Assembly (NCBI GenBank): GCA_004554085.1
Contig: SFNY01000052.1
Location: 1-29,024, forward strand
Length of the DNA stretch: 29,024 bases
Direction: 5' to 3'
Source: Clostridiales bacterium
GTDB taxonomy: Bacteria > Bacillota > Clostridia > Christensenellales > Aristaeellaceae
In this document: piece after piece, positions 15,632 to 23,588 of the stretch
Layout of the letters: each line of letters opens with the position of its first letter
Position numbering within the stretch: the stretch's first letter is position 1
Notes under the pieces: generated by a model
Told to the model about the DNA's origin: nothing
The model's database searches: none
What the model saw: the letters and a program-made list of their open reading frames with translations, nothing else
Made by a program: the position numbers and the translations under genes

Positions 15632-16714
15632 CTATTTTCTATGCTTTCCAAACAGCCCTGCGCCCATCTCCTGCGCGCCGTTCTTCAGCTTCGACCAGGC
15701 GGGGCCCAGCTTTCCGGTGGCGGCCAGGGCGTAGATGGCGGCCAGCACGATGGCGACGCCCACGGCCCAGGCGATGCCCTTGGCGGCGTTTGCGTTCTTC
15801 TCACCGGTGGCAGCCTGGGCGGTGGAGCCGAACAGCACCTCGTCGATCACGTCCGCCATGTATTCCGTCGCGGAGATGGCCTTCTCCTTCTCAATCTCAT
15901 AGGTGCCGAACTCCAGCAGGATGGCCTGCGGATACAGCTCCTGGTTGTAGTTGCCCTTGCCGATGAAGATGTCCTTGACCAGCCCCGGATAGGCCTCGTC
16001 CGCCGCAGCCTTCAGCTTCTGTGCGAAGGCCTTGTTCTCGGCGGCGTTCTGGTTGGAACGGCCCACGAACAGCCGAACCATGCTGGTGTTCTCGCCGTCC
16101 ACCTCCGTCTCATACTCCTCGGCCTCCACGCCGTCGCGGTGGATGTCGATGATCGCGTCGGGAGCCTGCTTCACGTACTCCTCCACCGTGCTGCGGGAGC
16201 GGTTGTACGCGTCCGCGTCGTGGGGGAGGAAGGAATCCTGGGAGTACTCAACGGTGATGCCCTTGGCCTCCAGGCTCTGCTTCAGCGCCTCGCCCACGTC
16301 GTAGATGCCTGCGTTCTCCCACAGCGAGGACGCGCCGTCGCTGGGCACGTAGGATTCATCGGAGTGAGTGGAGTACATGCAGATCAGCTTTTCATCGTCT
16401 GCGGCCGGGTCGGTCGCCGCGTGGGCGGAGAGGAAGGCGGCGAAAGCGGCCTCGTCGATGGTCGCCGCACCCAGCTCCTCGGCGGTGGCGACGCAGCGCA
16501 CGTCATCCACGAAGGCCACGCGGTACTGGCGGTTGTCGGCGGAGATGTACTCGTCGCCCTCGTACATCCGCGCGGCGCGCCGGGTGAGCACCGCGCCGTC
16601 CGCGTCCACCAGCGTGTAGATGCAGTCGCCGTCGGTCTCGCCCGCCGCCAGGGCGGTCTGCGCAGTCATGAGGAGGATCAGACAGGCGCACAGGCAGATC
16701 AGGATGCGCTTCAT
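15632..16714 (-). CDS. spoIIP: stage II sporulation protein P (SpoIIP) amidase/endopeptidase
   Basis: A 360-residue peptidoglycan hydrolase of the SpoIIDMP engulfment machine. The N-terminus is a cleavable-looking signal peptide (hydrophobic to about 20, ALAAG). Catalytic and zinc motifs are MYSTHSDESY (H117, E120), DIHRDG (H192) and GKGNYNQELYPQAILLEFGT (E268). A hydrophobic segment at about 313-333 precedes a basic tail ending GKHRK, so the protein may be anchored at its C-terminus, whereas well-studied SpoIIP has an N-terminal anchor. Its ATG overlaps the stop of the DUF1614-like gene upstream (ATGA at 16711-16714). Presence of spoIIP indicates a spore-forming lineage. Confidence 0.9.
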   Translation of the reverse strand: MKRILICLCACLILLMTAQTALAAGETDGDCIYTLVDADGAVLTRRAARMYEGDEYISADNRQYRVAFVDDVRCVATAEELGAATIDEAAFAAFLSAHAATDPAADDEKLICMYSTHSDESYVPSDGASSLWENAGIYDVGEALKQSLEAKGITVEYSQDSFLPHDADAYNRSRSTVEEYVKQAPDAIIDIHRDGVEAEEYETEVDGENTSMVRLFVGRSNQNAAENKAFAQKLKAAADEAYPGLVKDIFIGKGNYNQELYPQAILLEFGTYEIEKEKAISATEYMADVIDEVLFGSTAQAATGEKNANAAKGIAWAVGVAIVLAAIYALAATGKLGPAWSKLKNGAQEMGAGLFGKHRK

Positions 16715-17373
16715 CGGCTGTGCTCCTCCTTCACAAATTCTCCGTTGCGGAACTCCCGGGTGGGGCGCTGGGTGCCGCGCTTCATGCGCTCGATGATCTC
16801 GCCCAGCAGCTCCGCCAGCAGCACCGCCACGATGCCCGCGATCACGATGCCGTCCGCCGCCCCCGCGCCGCCCAGCACGAAGTCCTGCGGAACGCCCTTC
16901 GACCAGACGTAGATCGCGTTGGCAGTGTCAGAGAGCATCATGCCGATTACGCCCGCGATGAAGGCGCAGCGCCGGGAGCGCCCGAATACGTAGGCGATCA
17001 GGCCCGCAGCCAGGCCGTAGAGGAGGATGGGATCGACGGTGATGGTCTCCGGCTCGTCCGGCGCGAACATGCCGATGGCGAAGATGGCCGCGCCGGTGAC
17101 GATGGAAGCCAGAATGCTGCGCCAGCGCTCCCAGGCGGTGTCGGCCTTGACGAACAGGTAGATGCACAGCGTCAGCGGAATTACCGCGCCGCCCAGGTTG
17201 AAGGCGAACACGTCGGTCACGCGAATGTCCGGCACAAAGCCCAGGCCGATGATCAGCGCGATGAACAGCAGCGCCAGCTTGTCGTTCAGCCGCATGCGGT
17301 CCAGCACGCGCTGGCCCACGCCCAGCAGGATCAGGATGGCGACGACGATCAGAATTATCATGCCTATGGTCAT
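16711..17373 (-). CDS. DUF1614-like integral membrane protein
   Basis: A 220-residue multi-pass membrane protein with about six hydrophobic segments. It starts with a strongly hydrophobic helix (IGMIILIVVAILILLG), followed by GGAVIPLTLCIYL, ILLYGLAAGLIAYVFG and GGAGAADGIVIAGIVAVLLAELLG. The pattern fits the DUF1614 family; function is unknown. GGAGGG lies 6 nt before ATG 17373, and a possible -10 CATAAT (17403-17408, minus strand) lacks a clear -35. The 4-nt overlap with spoIIP suggests co-expression, possibly in sporulation, but a sporulation role is inference from position only. Confidence 0.75.
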   Translation of the reverse strand: MTIGMIILIVVAILILLGVGQRVLDRMRLNDKLALLFIALIIGLGFVPDIRVTDVFAFNLGGAVIPLTLCIYLFVKADTAWERWRSILASIVTGAAIFAIGMFAPDEPETITVDPILLYGLAAGLIAYVFGRSRRCAFIAGVIGMMLSDTANAIYVWSKGVPQDFVLGGAGAADGIVIAGIVAVLLAELLGEIIERMKRGTQRPTREFRNGEFVKEEHSR

Positions 17374-17474
17374 GTTTTTCCCTCCAATTTGGTTTCACCC
17401 CTATTATGACCCATTGGAGGAATTTGAAACCTGCCCACAGAAATTGCCAGAGCAGCTTCATTTAAAATTCTCGA

Positions 17475-17503
17475 TTGACACCGCCGCGCAGGAAAACTAT
17501 AAT
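17475..17503 (+). promoter_or_regulatory. consensus promoter of the SseB-like gene
   Basis: TTGACA at 17475-17480 and TATAAT at 17498-17503 have a 17-bp spacer, all perfect matches. They lie 47 bp before ATG 17551. Confidence 0.85.
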
Positions 17504-17550
17504 GATAGAAATGGCTTTCGGCCAACAATGTTTTCAAAGCGAGGAAGAAT

Positions 17551-19098
17551 ATGGAATTGAAATATCAGGCGACCTATCGCGCAAAGGGACTCAAGGCCTA
17601 CTCGGTGGGCGAAATTCAGGGCCTGTCGCCCGCATTGGAGCTGGCCGAGCCGCGCCTGCGCGCCGCCGAGGGCAAGCTGGAGCCGGGGGAGATCTGCATG
17701 CTGATCTTCGGCGTCACGCCGGAGGAGTATGCCTGGCGCGAAAATGATACAAAGAAGCTGGACGCGCTGGCGGAGCAGCTGCGCAAGCGCGTGCCCGCCG
17801 ACCGGCTGATCGCCTGGCGCGTGGTGGATCTCAAGGGCAAGCTGGTGCAGCGGGAAATCAAGCCCCAGACCGGCGAGAGCATCGACGGCGGCGCGTATGC
17901 GCTTGCGATGAAGAACCGTGCGGCCCAGACTGCTCCCGTGAGTGCGGGCCCACTGGACGCGTTGCTGAAGGAGTGCTGCCGTCTGCAGAGGCTGTGCGCT
18001 GCGAAGGACGCGCCCGAGGGCGTGCGCGTGGACTGGACTGCGGAGAGGGCGAAGCTGGCTGCGGAGCTGAAGAAGCAGAGCCTGTGGGTCGCCTTTGACG
18101 CGAACCTGGGCGGCAGGCTGCCCTTTGCGGGCTACGATGGCCGCATTGAGCTCTTTACCGCCGCTGAACGCGCGGAGAACGCCCAAAAGCGCATCGCCGA
18201 GAGCTGCGGCGGGCAGAACTTCTGGACGCTGAAGGAGATTCCTGTCGCGGAGCAGGAGGGCTTCCTTCAGCTGTGCGCGGAAAATGGCCTGAGCGCGCTG
18301 CGGGTGGACAACGGCTTCGCCCCAGCGGAGCTGGAACTGTCGGATTTGCGGCAGGGCAAGCCCTGCGAAAATGCAGAGCTGCGCGGCATGCTGCTGCGGG
18401 AGGCGGAGTACGGCGTGCGCTGGAACCGCCTGAAAGCGGCAAATGTGGCGGAACGGCTTCAGCGCGGCGCACTGGAGAGCATGCTCACGCTGCGCAACTT
18501 CGCCTGGCGGGGGCTGGGCAATTCGATCCTCTACGCCCTGTGCGCGATGCCCAATGGCGAGGGCGGTGAATTCGCCACCTCTGCGGCTGCGGCAAAGCTG
18601 GGCATGGGCCTGCGCGTGGTTCCCGGCGACAAATGCGTGCTGCTCAACGAGAAGCAGAGCGGCGCGAGCCGGCTGCCGGTGTTCAGCTCGAAGAAGCGGG
18701 CACTGGTTCTGGCCGGGCGGGTCAAGGGCGCGCAGCCGGTGCGCATGACCTTCGACGATCTCGTCCAGCGCGTGGGCGCGGCGGAGGGAATCCTGATCGA
18801 CCCGGACGACCTGGGCTATCGCCTGCCGAAGACGGAGTTTGACAAGGTGCGCGAGCTGCGCGCGAAGCCGCCGATGGCGGTGCGCGTGAAGCCTGCGGAG
18901 GACGCGCCTGCGCCGGAGCAGGCGCCCGCACCCAGGCTCCAGAGCGAAATGGGCGAGCTGCCGAACCCCGACAGCTTCGATCTGCCGCCGAGGAAGGCGG
19001 ACGCGCCCGCGCCGAAGGCCGTTAAGGCCGACGAAGTGTCCACAACGCCCAAAAAGGAGGGAAAGCTGGGCTTCTTCAGCAGGTTTAAGAAAAAATAA
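17551..19098 (+). CDS. uncharacterised protein with SseB-like modules
   Basis: A 515-residue soluble protein. Residues 1-120 have no family I recognise. Around 170-270, LWVAFDANLGGRLPFAGYDG, a later ELFTAAERAE and ALRVDNGFAP resemble the SseB N-terminal fold. A second, clearer module around 355-430 has VLLNEKQSGASRLPVFSSKK followed by TFDDLVQRVGAAEGILIDP. The C-terminal 90 residues are Pro/Ala-rich and probably disordered, ending in a basic LGFFSRFKKK that could bind membrane or nucleic acid. SseB-like domains appear in unrelated contexts, so no function is given. It has a strong promoter and appears to be a single-gene unit, since a separate promoter precedes the next gene. Confidence 0.7.
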   Translation: MELKYQATYRAKGLKAYSVGEIQGLSPALELAEPRLRAAEGKLEPGEICMLIFGVTPEEYAWRENDTKKLDALAEQLRKRVPADRLIAWRVVDLKGKLVQREIKPQTGESIDGGAYALAMKNRAAQTAPVSAGPLDALLKECCRLQRLCAAKDAPEGVRVDWTAERAKLAAELKKQSLWVAFDANLGGRLPFAGYDGRIELFTAAERAENAQKRIAESCGGQNFWTLKEIPVAEQEGFLQLCAENGLSALRVDNGFAPAELELSDLRQGKPCENAELRGMLLREAEYGVRWNRLKAANVAERLQRGALESMLTLRNFAWRGLGNSILYALCAMPNGEGGEFATSAAAAKLGMGLRVVPGDKCVLLNEKQSGASRLPVFSSKKRALVLAGRVKGAQPVRMTFDDLVQRVGAAEGILIDPDDLGYRLPKTEFDKVRELRAKPPMAVRVKPAEDAPAPEQAPAPRLQSEMGELPNPDSFDLPPRKADAPAPKAVKADEVSTTPKKEGKLGFFSRFKKK

Positions 19099-19121
19099 TG
19101 GGCGAATCTGTGGCGCGCGGC

Positions 19122-19150
19122 TTGTAATCACAGGAGGATTGTTATAGAAT
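19122..19150 (+). promoter_or_regulatory. probable promoter of the glycosyltransferase gene
   Basis: TTGTAA at 19122-19127 and TAGAAT at 19145-19150 are 17 bp apart. AGGAGAGG at 19196-19203 is the ribosome site for the TTG start at 19210. Confidence 0.55.
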
Positions 19151-19209
19151 AATGCTGTATTTGTGCAGATGTCTGGATACAGCTGCGGATTTACAGGAGA
19201 GGAAGCGGA

Positions 19210-20268
19210 TTGCCATTGAGGACGGCGCTGATCATCCCGGCCTACAAGCCGGGGGAGGACATGCTGAAGCTGCTGGAGGAATTCCGGGACAATGGGGGTT
19301 TTCTGCCCGTCGTGGTGGATGACGGCAGCGGCGCGGAGTACCGCGCGATCTTTGACCGGGTGCCGGACTTTGCGGTGCTTTTGCGCCACGAGGTCAACCG
19401 CGGCAAGGGCGCGGCGCTCAAGACGGCCATGAAATACGTGCTGGAGTCGCTGCCGGAGTGCGATCTGGCGCTGACGGCGGACGCCGACGGCCAGCACAGG
19501 TATGCGGACATCCTGCGCGTCAACCAGGTCGCCCGGGACAACCCCGGCGCGCTGGTGCTGGGCAGCCGCAGGTTCGAGGGCGACGTGCCCTTCAAGAGTC
19601 GCTGGGGCAACGCGATCACCCGCCAGGTGTTCGCCATCGCCAGCGGTGCGAAGGTCTACGACACCCAGACCGGCCTGCGCGCCTTCGGTCGGGAGGCGAT
19701 GGAGCAGTTTTTGCAGATTTCCGGCGACCGCTACGAGTATGAGATCAACATGCTGCTGGCTGCGGCGCAGTCCGGACGGCCCATCGTTGAGGAGACCATC
19801 GCGACGGTCTACATCGACGACAACTCCTCCTCCCACTTCCATCCGGTGCGGGATTCCTTCAAGATTTACATGTGCATCCTGAAGTTCGGCTGCTCGTCGC
19901 TGATCGCCTTCGCCGTCGATTTTGTCATGCTGATGCTGCTCAGCGCGCTGACGGCGGGGCTGGGCGCGGAGCTCTCGCTGGCGGCGAGCGCGGTGGGCGC
20001 GCGCCTGGTGAGTGCCTCGGTGAACTTCTGCATCAACCGCCGCGTGGTGTTCAAGGGCAACGAGACCCTGGGCAAGTCGATCGCCAAGTATGCGGCGCTG
20101 GCGCTGTGCATCCTTGCGGTGAACTACCTGCTGCTGCGGCTGCTGAACATCATGCTCCATTGGCCGCTGGCACTGTCCAAGATCATCGTGGAGGTTCTTC
20201 TGTTCGCGGTGAGCTTCGCGGTGCAGGGCAGGTTCGTCTATCGCAGAAAAGGAACGGAGAAAAACTGA
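19210..20268 (+). CDS. family 2 glycosyltransferase fused to a GtrA-like membrane domain
   Basis: A 352-residue fusion. Residues 1 to about 220 form a GT-A glycosyltransferase domain similar to dolichol-phosphate mannosyltransferases, with IIPAYKPG, VVDDGSG (37-41), NRGKGAALKTAM and the metal/nucleotide motif DADGQH (91-96). Residues of about 225-347 form four membrane helices of GtrA type. Such fusions transfer a sugar from a nucleotide donor to a polyprenyl phosphate and help present it across the membrane for envelope or teichoic-acid glycosylation. The start TTG 19210 fits AGGAG at 9 nt; an in-frame TTG at 19216 is the alternative. Donor and acceptor are unknown. A terminator follows. Confidence 0.88.
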   Translation: MPLRTALIIPAYKPGEDMLKLLEEFRDNGGFLPVVVDDGSGAEYRAIFDRVPDFAVLLRHEVNRGKGAALKTAMKYVLESLPECDLALTADADGQHRYADILRVNQVARDNPGALVLGSRRFEGDVPFKSRWGNAITRQVFAIASGAKVYDTQTGLRAFGREAMEQFLQISGDRYEYEINMLLAAAQSGRPIVEETIATVYIDDNSSSHFHPVRDSFKIYMCILKFGCSSLIAFAVDFVMLMLLSALTAGLGAELSLAASAVGARLVSASVNFCINRRVVFKGNETLGKSIAKYAALALCILAVNYLLLRLLNIMLHWPLALSKIIVEVLLFAVSFAVQGRFVYRRKGTEKN

Positions 20269-20281
20269 ATTTCAGCGCGAA

Positions 20282-20320
20282 AAGCGCGGACTGCACGATG
20301 CATGCAGCCCGCGCTTCTTC
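20282..20320 (+). terminator. terminator of the glycosyltransferase gene
   Basis: AAGCGCGG (20282-20289) pairs with CCGCGCTT (20309-20316), continued by CTGCA/TGCAG after one mismatch. TCTTC follows, a weak U-tract. Confidence 0.65.
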
Positions 20321-20331
20321 AAACGGACATG

Positions 20332-20362
20332 AAAAAGGCGGCATGACGAATCATGCCGCCTT
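20332..20362 (-). terminator. terminator of the DUF177-rpmF operon
   Basis: A perfect 12-bp stem (20335-20346 with 20351-20362) has a 4-nt loop. On the minus strand it runs into TTTTT (20336-20332), at the 3' end of rpmF. Confidence 0.85.
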
Positions 20363-20390
20363 AAACATACCGTTGTTCGTGCAGTTGCGC

Positions 20391-20555
20391 TTACTTCGCG
20401 TCAGCTTCGACCTGAACGATCTGCTGGCCGTCGTAGTAGCCGCACTCCTTGCACACGCGATGGTTCAGCTTCATCTTGCCGCAGCGGGGCTTCCAATGCG
20501 CGCTGCGCCGAGAGTCTCTCCTTGCCTTGGAGACTTTTCCTTTCGGAGTGGCCAT
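20391..20555 (-). CDS. rpmF: 50S ribosomal protein L32, short form with incomplete zinc site
   Basis: A 54-residue protein starting MATPKGKVSKARRDSRRSAH, the classic L32 N-terminus, and ending with HRVCKECGYYDG, the second CxxC ribbon (C35, C38). L32 normally has about ten residues plus a first CxxC pair between the basic N-terminus and this point. Here the text goes from HWK straight to PRCGKMKLNH, leaving only C25 of the first pair. An in-frame deletion of about 30 bp is the simple explanation; a sequence error or a genuine lineage variant is also possible. GAGGAGGTG precedes the ATG. It sits 3 bp after the DUF177 gene, the conserved pairing. Confidence 0.9.
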   Translation of the reverse strand: MATPKGKVSKARRDSRRSAHWKPRCGKMKLNHRVCKECGYYDGQQIVQVEADAK

Positions 20556-20558
20556 AAG

Positions 20559-21065
20559 TTACACCTCCTCATTGTTTTGCACAATCGCTTTTAATGCCGA
20601 AAAGGGATTCGTAACCTCTGCGCCCTCCTGGCATGTACAGGTACCCAGATTCAGATTGACGCCGCACCGTGGGCAGAGACCCTTGCAGTCCTCGCTGCAC
20701 AGGAAGCGGTAGGGCAGTTCCAGCAGCAGCGCGTCCCGAACGGCGTCCGTGAGATCCGCCTTTGATCCTTCAAAGGAATACAGATCCGGGTCCTCGGGGT
20801 CGATTTGGCGGGCAAACTGCGCGTCCATCTCAGCTTTCAGCGGAAGCACCACCGGCTCGAGACACTTGGCGCAACGGGAAGTGACCGTCGAAGTGATCTC
20901 GCCCCGGATGCTCACCTGCTCACCGGATCCAAAGAACTCGCCGCGGACAGTAACGTCCGTAAAAGCGACCGGATCGCTGAGCACTTCCATTTCCTCGATC
21001 TCTACACCCAGCTCAAAGCTGTAAACCTGACCGGGATACTTCAGTGCGTTGGATACATCCAGCAT
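20559..21065 (-). CDS. DUF177 (YceD-like) protein
   Basis: A 168-residue protein of the DUF177 family, typically encoded immediately upstream of rpmF and linked to ribosome or 23S rRNA metabolism. It has a central RCAKCLEP CxxC motif and a Cys-rich C-terminal part with FLCSEDCKGLCPRCGVNLN followed by TCTC, a probable metal site. The start is ATG 21065 rather than the in-frame TTG at 21074, because the AAAAAGG ribosome site is too near the TTG. A TTTACA-17-TATAAT promoter lies about 35 bp upstream. Confidence 0.87.
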   Translation of the reverse strand: MLDVSNALKYPGQVYSFELGVEIEEMEVLSDPVAFTDVTVRGEFFGSGEQVSIRGEITSTVTSRCAKCLEPVVLPLKAEMDAQFARQIDPEDPDLYSFEGSKADLTDAVRDALLLELPYRFLCSEDCKGLCPRCGVNLNLGTCTCQEGAEVTNPFSALKAIVQNNEEV

Positions 21066-21098
21066 TGCCGACAAACCTTTTTCCCCCTAACCTCAAAT

Positions 21099-21127
21099 AT
21101 TATATACGCTGTATGCTATTTTGTAAA
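21099..21127 (-). promoter_or_regulatory. promoter of the DUF177-rpmF operon
   Basis: On the minus strand TTTACA (21122-21127) and TATAAT (21099-21104) are 17 bp apart. The -35 overlaps the end of the ackA intergenic region; ackA ends at 21129. Confidence 0.75.
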
Positions 21128-21128
21128 G

Positions 21129-22322
21129 TTATTTTTTCGTAGCGATTTCCAGCGTATCGCGGGCGATGGCCAGCTCCTCGTTGGTGGGGATGACCCAGAC
21201 CTGAATCTTGCTGTCGTCGGTGGAGATCAGTTTCTCCTCGCCGCAGACGTTGTTGCGCTCGTCGTCGATCTTGATGCCGAAGTAGCTCAGGCCCTCGCAA
21301 ACCCACTTGCGGGCGCGGATGTGGTTCTCGCCGATGCCGGCGGTGAAGATGATGGCGTCGCAGCCGTTCATCGCGGCGATGTAGGAGCCGATGTACTTCT
21401 GCACGGTGTAGGTCCACATCTCGATGGCCAGCTTGGCGTCCTCGTCGCCGTTGTCGAAGCGGGCGGTGACGTCGCGCATGTCGGAGGAGCCGGTCAGGCC
21501 GACCAGGCCGCTCTTCTTGTTCATCATGTTCAGAACCTCGGACACGGTCTTGCCCTCGGTGTTGGCGATGAACTCAACGCAGGCGGGGTCCAGGGTGCCG
21601 CAACGGGTGCCCATGACCAGACCATCCAGAGGCGTGATGCCCATGGTGGTGTCCACGCACTTGCCGTCAACGCAGGCGGACAGGGAGGAACCGTTGCCCA
21701 GATGGCAGACGATGACCTTCTTGCCTGCGCCCAGCAGCTCGGTGGCGCGGCCGGCGATGAAGCGGTGGGAGGTTCCGTGGAAGCCGTACTTGCGCATGTG
21801 CAGGTCGGTGTAGTAGTGGTTCGGCAGCGCATAGCGGTAGGCCTTGGCGGGCATGGTCTGATGGAACGCGGTGTCGAACACGGCGACCTGGGGAACATTC
21901 GGCAGCACCTTCTGGCAGGCGCGGATGCCCATCAGGTTGGCGGGGTTGTGCAGCGGGCCCAGCGGGATGTTCTCCTCAATGGCGGCGATGCAGGCGTCGT
22001 TGATCAGGCAGGAGGCGGAGAACTTCTCGCCGCCGTGCAGCACGCGGTGTCCAACTGCGCCGATCTCGCTCAGGTCGGAGATCACGCCCATCTTCTTGTC
22101 CACCAGCAGCTTCAGAACCAGCTCCATGGCGGCGTTGTGGTCGCCCAGCTTGTCGATCTCGGCCTCATACTTCTTGCCGTTGTACTTGTGGGTGATGTTG
22201 GACTTGGGGTCCACGGTGCCGATGCGCTCGACGAGGCCCTTGGCGATGACGGACTCGTTGTCCATGTCGATCATCTGATACTTCAGGGAGGAGGAGCCGG
22301 CGTTGATGACCAGAATTTTCAT
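21129..22322 (-). CDS. ackA: acetate kinase
   Basis: A 397-residue ASKHA-fold kinase that converts acetyl phosphate and ADP to acetate and ATP, the energy-yielding last step of acetate fermentation. It has MKILVINAGSSSLKYQ at the N-terminus (signature 1), HRVLHGGEKFSAS, VFDTAFHQTMP, YGFHGTSHRF, VCHLGNGSSLSA, and FTAGIGENH near the C-terminus. The length is normal. It is the second gene of a pta-ackA unit, separated from pta by about 105 bp that contains a GC-rich hairpin and no obvious promoter. Confidence 0.97.
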   Translation of the reverse strand: MKILVINAGSSSLKYQMIDMDNESVIAKGLVERIGTVDPKSNITHKYNGKKYEAEIDKLGDHNAAMELVLKLLVDKKMGVISDLSEIGAVGHRVLHGGEKFSASCLINDACIAAIEENIPLGPLHNPANLMGIRACQKVLPNVPQVAVFDTAFHQTMPAKAYRYALPNHYYTDLHMRKYGFHGTSHRFIAGRATELLGAGKKVIVCHLGNGSSLSACVDGKCVDTTMGITPLDGLVMGTRCGTLDPACVEFIANTEGKTVSEVLNMMNKKSGLVGLTGSSDMRDVTARFDNGDEDAKLAIEMWTYTVQKYIGSYIAAMNGCDAIIFTAGIGENHIRARKWVCEGLSYFGIKIDDERNNVCGEEKLISTDDSKIQVWVIPTNEELAIARDTLEIATKK

Positions 22323-22384
22323 GGGTAATGCACTCCATTCTTGAAATCGCTGTGCGGCTGGAGGTTCAGCCGGGGTATTTAAAT

Positions 22385-22416
22385 CGCGGGGCGGGGGAGC
22401 GTGTCCCCCGTCCGCG
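22385..22416 (-). other. GC-rich hairpin between pta and ackA
   Basis: Outer pairs CGCGG (22385-22389) and CCGCG (22412-22416) enclose CGGGGGA/TCCCCCG around GCGTG. No U-tract follows on the minus strand, so it is more likely an intercistronic stability or attenuation element than a full terminator. Confidence 0.55.
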
Positions 22417-22427
22417 CATTCATCCGA

Positions 22428-23417
22428 TTAGCCCTGCGCCTGTGCGGCGGTGATGGCGACGGTGGCGACGATGTCCTCGACGCTGCAGCCGCGGCTCAGG
22501 TCGTTGCACGGCTTGGCGATGCCCTGCAGGATGGGGCCGTAGGCCTCGGCGTTGCCCAGGCGCTGCACCAGCTTGTAGCCGATGTTGCCGGCCTCGAGGC
22601 TCGGGAACACCAGGGTGTTGGCGTGACCGGCGACGGCGCTGCCGGGAGCCTTCAGCTGGCCGACCTTCTCAACCAGCGCGGCGTCGAGCTGCAGCTCGCC
22701 GTCCAGCATCAGGTCGGGGGCCATTTCCTTGGCGATGCGGGTGGCTTCCTGCACCTTGGTGACCTGGTCGTGCTTGGCAGAGCCCTTGGTGGAGAAAGAC
22801 AGCATGGCCACGCGGGGCTCGATGCCCGCCAGGGAGCGCGCGGAATCGGCGGCGCCCAGGGCGATGTTGGCCAGGGCCTCGGCGTCGGGATCGATGTTCA
22901 CGGCGCAGTCGGCGAAGATCATGATGCCGTCGTCGCCGTACTCCTTGTTGGGGCTCTCCATCAGGAAGCAGGAGGACACGGTCTTGATGCCGGGCTTGGA
23001 CTTGATGATCTGCAGCGCGGGACGCAGCATGTCGCCGGTGGAGTGGATCGCGCCGGAGACCAGGCCGTCGGCCTCACCGGCCTTGACCATCATGATGCCG
23101 TAGTACATGGGATCCTTCACGGTTGCGGCAGCCTTCTCCTCGGTCATGCCCTTGGCCTTGCGCAGTTCATACAGGGTGGCGGCGTACTCGGCGCACTTCT
23201 CGCTGGTGGCGGGGTCGATGATGTTGATGCCCTCGAGGGAAGCGCCCGCGGCGACCTCCTTGATCTTCTCGGGGTTGCCCAGCAGCGTCAGCTTCGCCAG
23301 ACCCTGCTCCACGATCATGGAAGCGGCCTTCACGGTGCGGGGCTCGTCGCCCTCGGGCAGCACGATGTGCATCACATTGGACTTTGCCTTCGCCTTGATC
23401 TTATCGATGATTGCCAT
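22428..23417 (-). CDS. pta: phosphate acetyltransferase
   Basis: A 329-residue enzyme converting acetyl-CoA and phosphate to acetyl phosphate, feeding ackA. The N-terminus contains HIVLPEGDEPRTVKAASMI. Later DGLVSGAIHSTGDMLRPALQIIK, FADCAVNIDPDAEALA, LSFSTKGSAKHDQVTKV and a C-terminal GCSVEDIVATVAITAAQAQG are all typical of the short Pta form. GGAGGG precedes the ATG. Pta-AckA is the standard acetate and ATP pathway of fermentative Clostridia. The upstream neighbour is a LacI-type regulator, which may or may not act on this promoter. Confidence 0.96.
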   Translation of the reverse strand: MAIIDKIKAKAKSNVMHIVLPEGDEPRTVKAASMIVEQGLAKLTLLGNPEKIKEVAAGASLEGINIIDPATSEKCAEYAATLYELRKAKGMTEEKAAATVKDPMYYGIMMVKAGEADGLVSGAIHSTGDMLRPALQIIKSKPGIKTVSSCFLMESPNKEYGDDGIMIFADCAVNIDPDAEALANIALGAADSARSLAGIEPRVAMLSFSTKGSAKHDQVTKVQEATRIAKEMAPDLMLDGELQLDAALVEKVGQLKAPGSAVAGHANTLVFPSLEAGNIGYKLVQRLGNAEAYGPILQGIAKPCNDLSRGCSVEDIVATVAITAAQAQG

Positions 23418-23541
23418 TGGTTTTCCCTCCGTTTGATTCTGCGCGCCGCAGCACGCGGTTCATTGATGTAAGAATCCCCGGCTTGCGCGGCTGTTCGCCG
23501 TCAAAAAAGACGCCGAAAATTCTTGAAAATCATACACATCT

Positions 23542-23570
23542 ATTATACGATATTTCATCCAAAATGGAAA
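23542..23570 (-). promoter_or_regulatory. promoter of pta-ackA
   Basis: On the minus strand TTTCCA (23565-23570) and a perfect TATAAT (23542-23547) are 17 bp apart. They sit in the gap just downstream of the LacI-family gene and leave a leader of about 120 nt before pta. Confidence 0.6.
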
Positions 23571-23588
23571 GCATAAAATGTAAATTTG

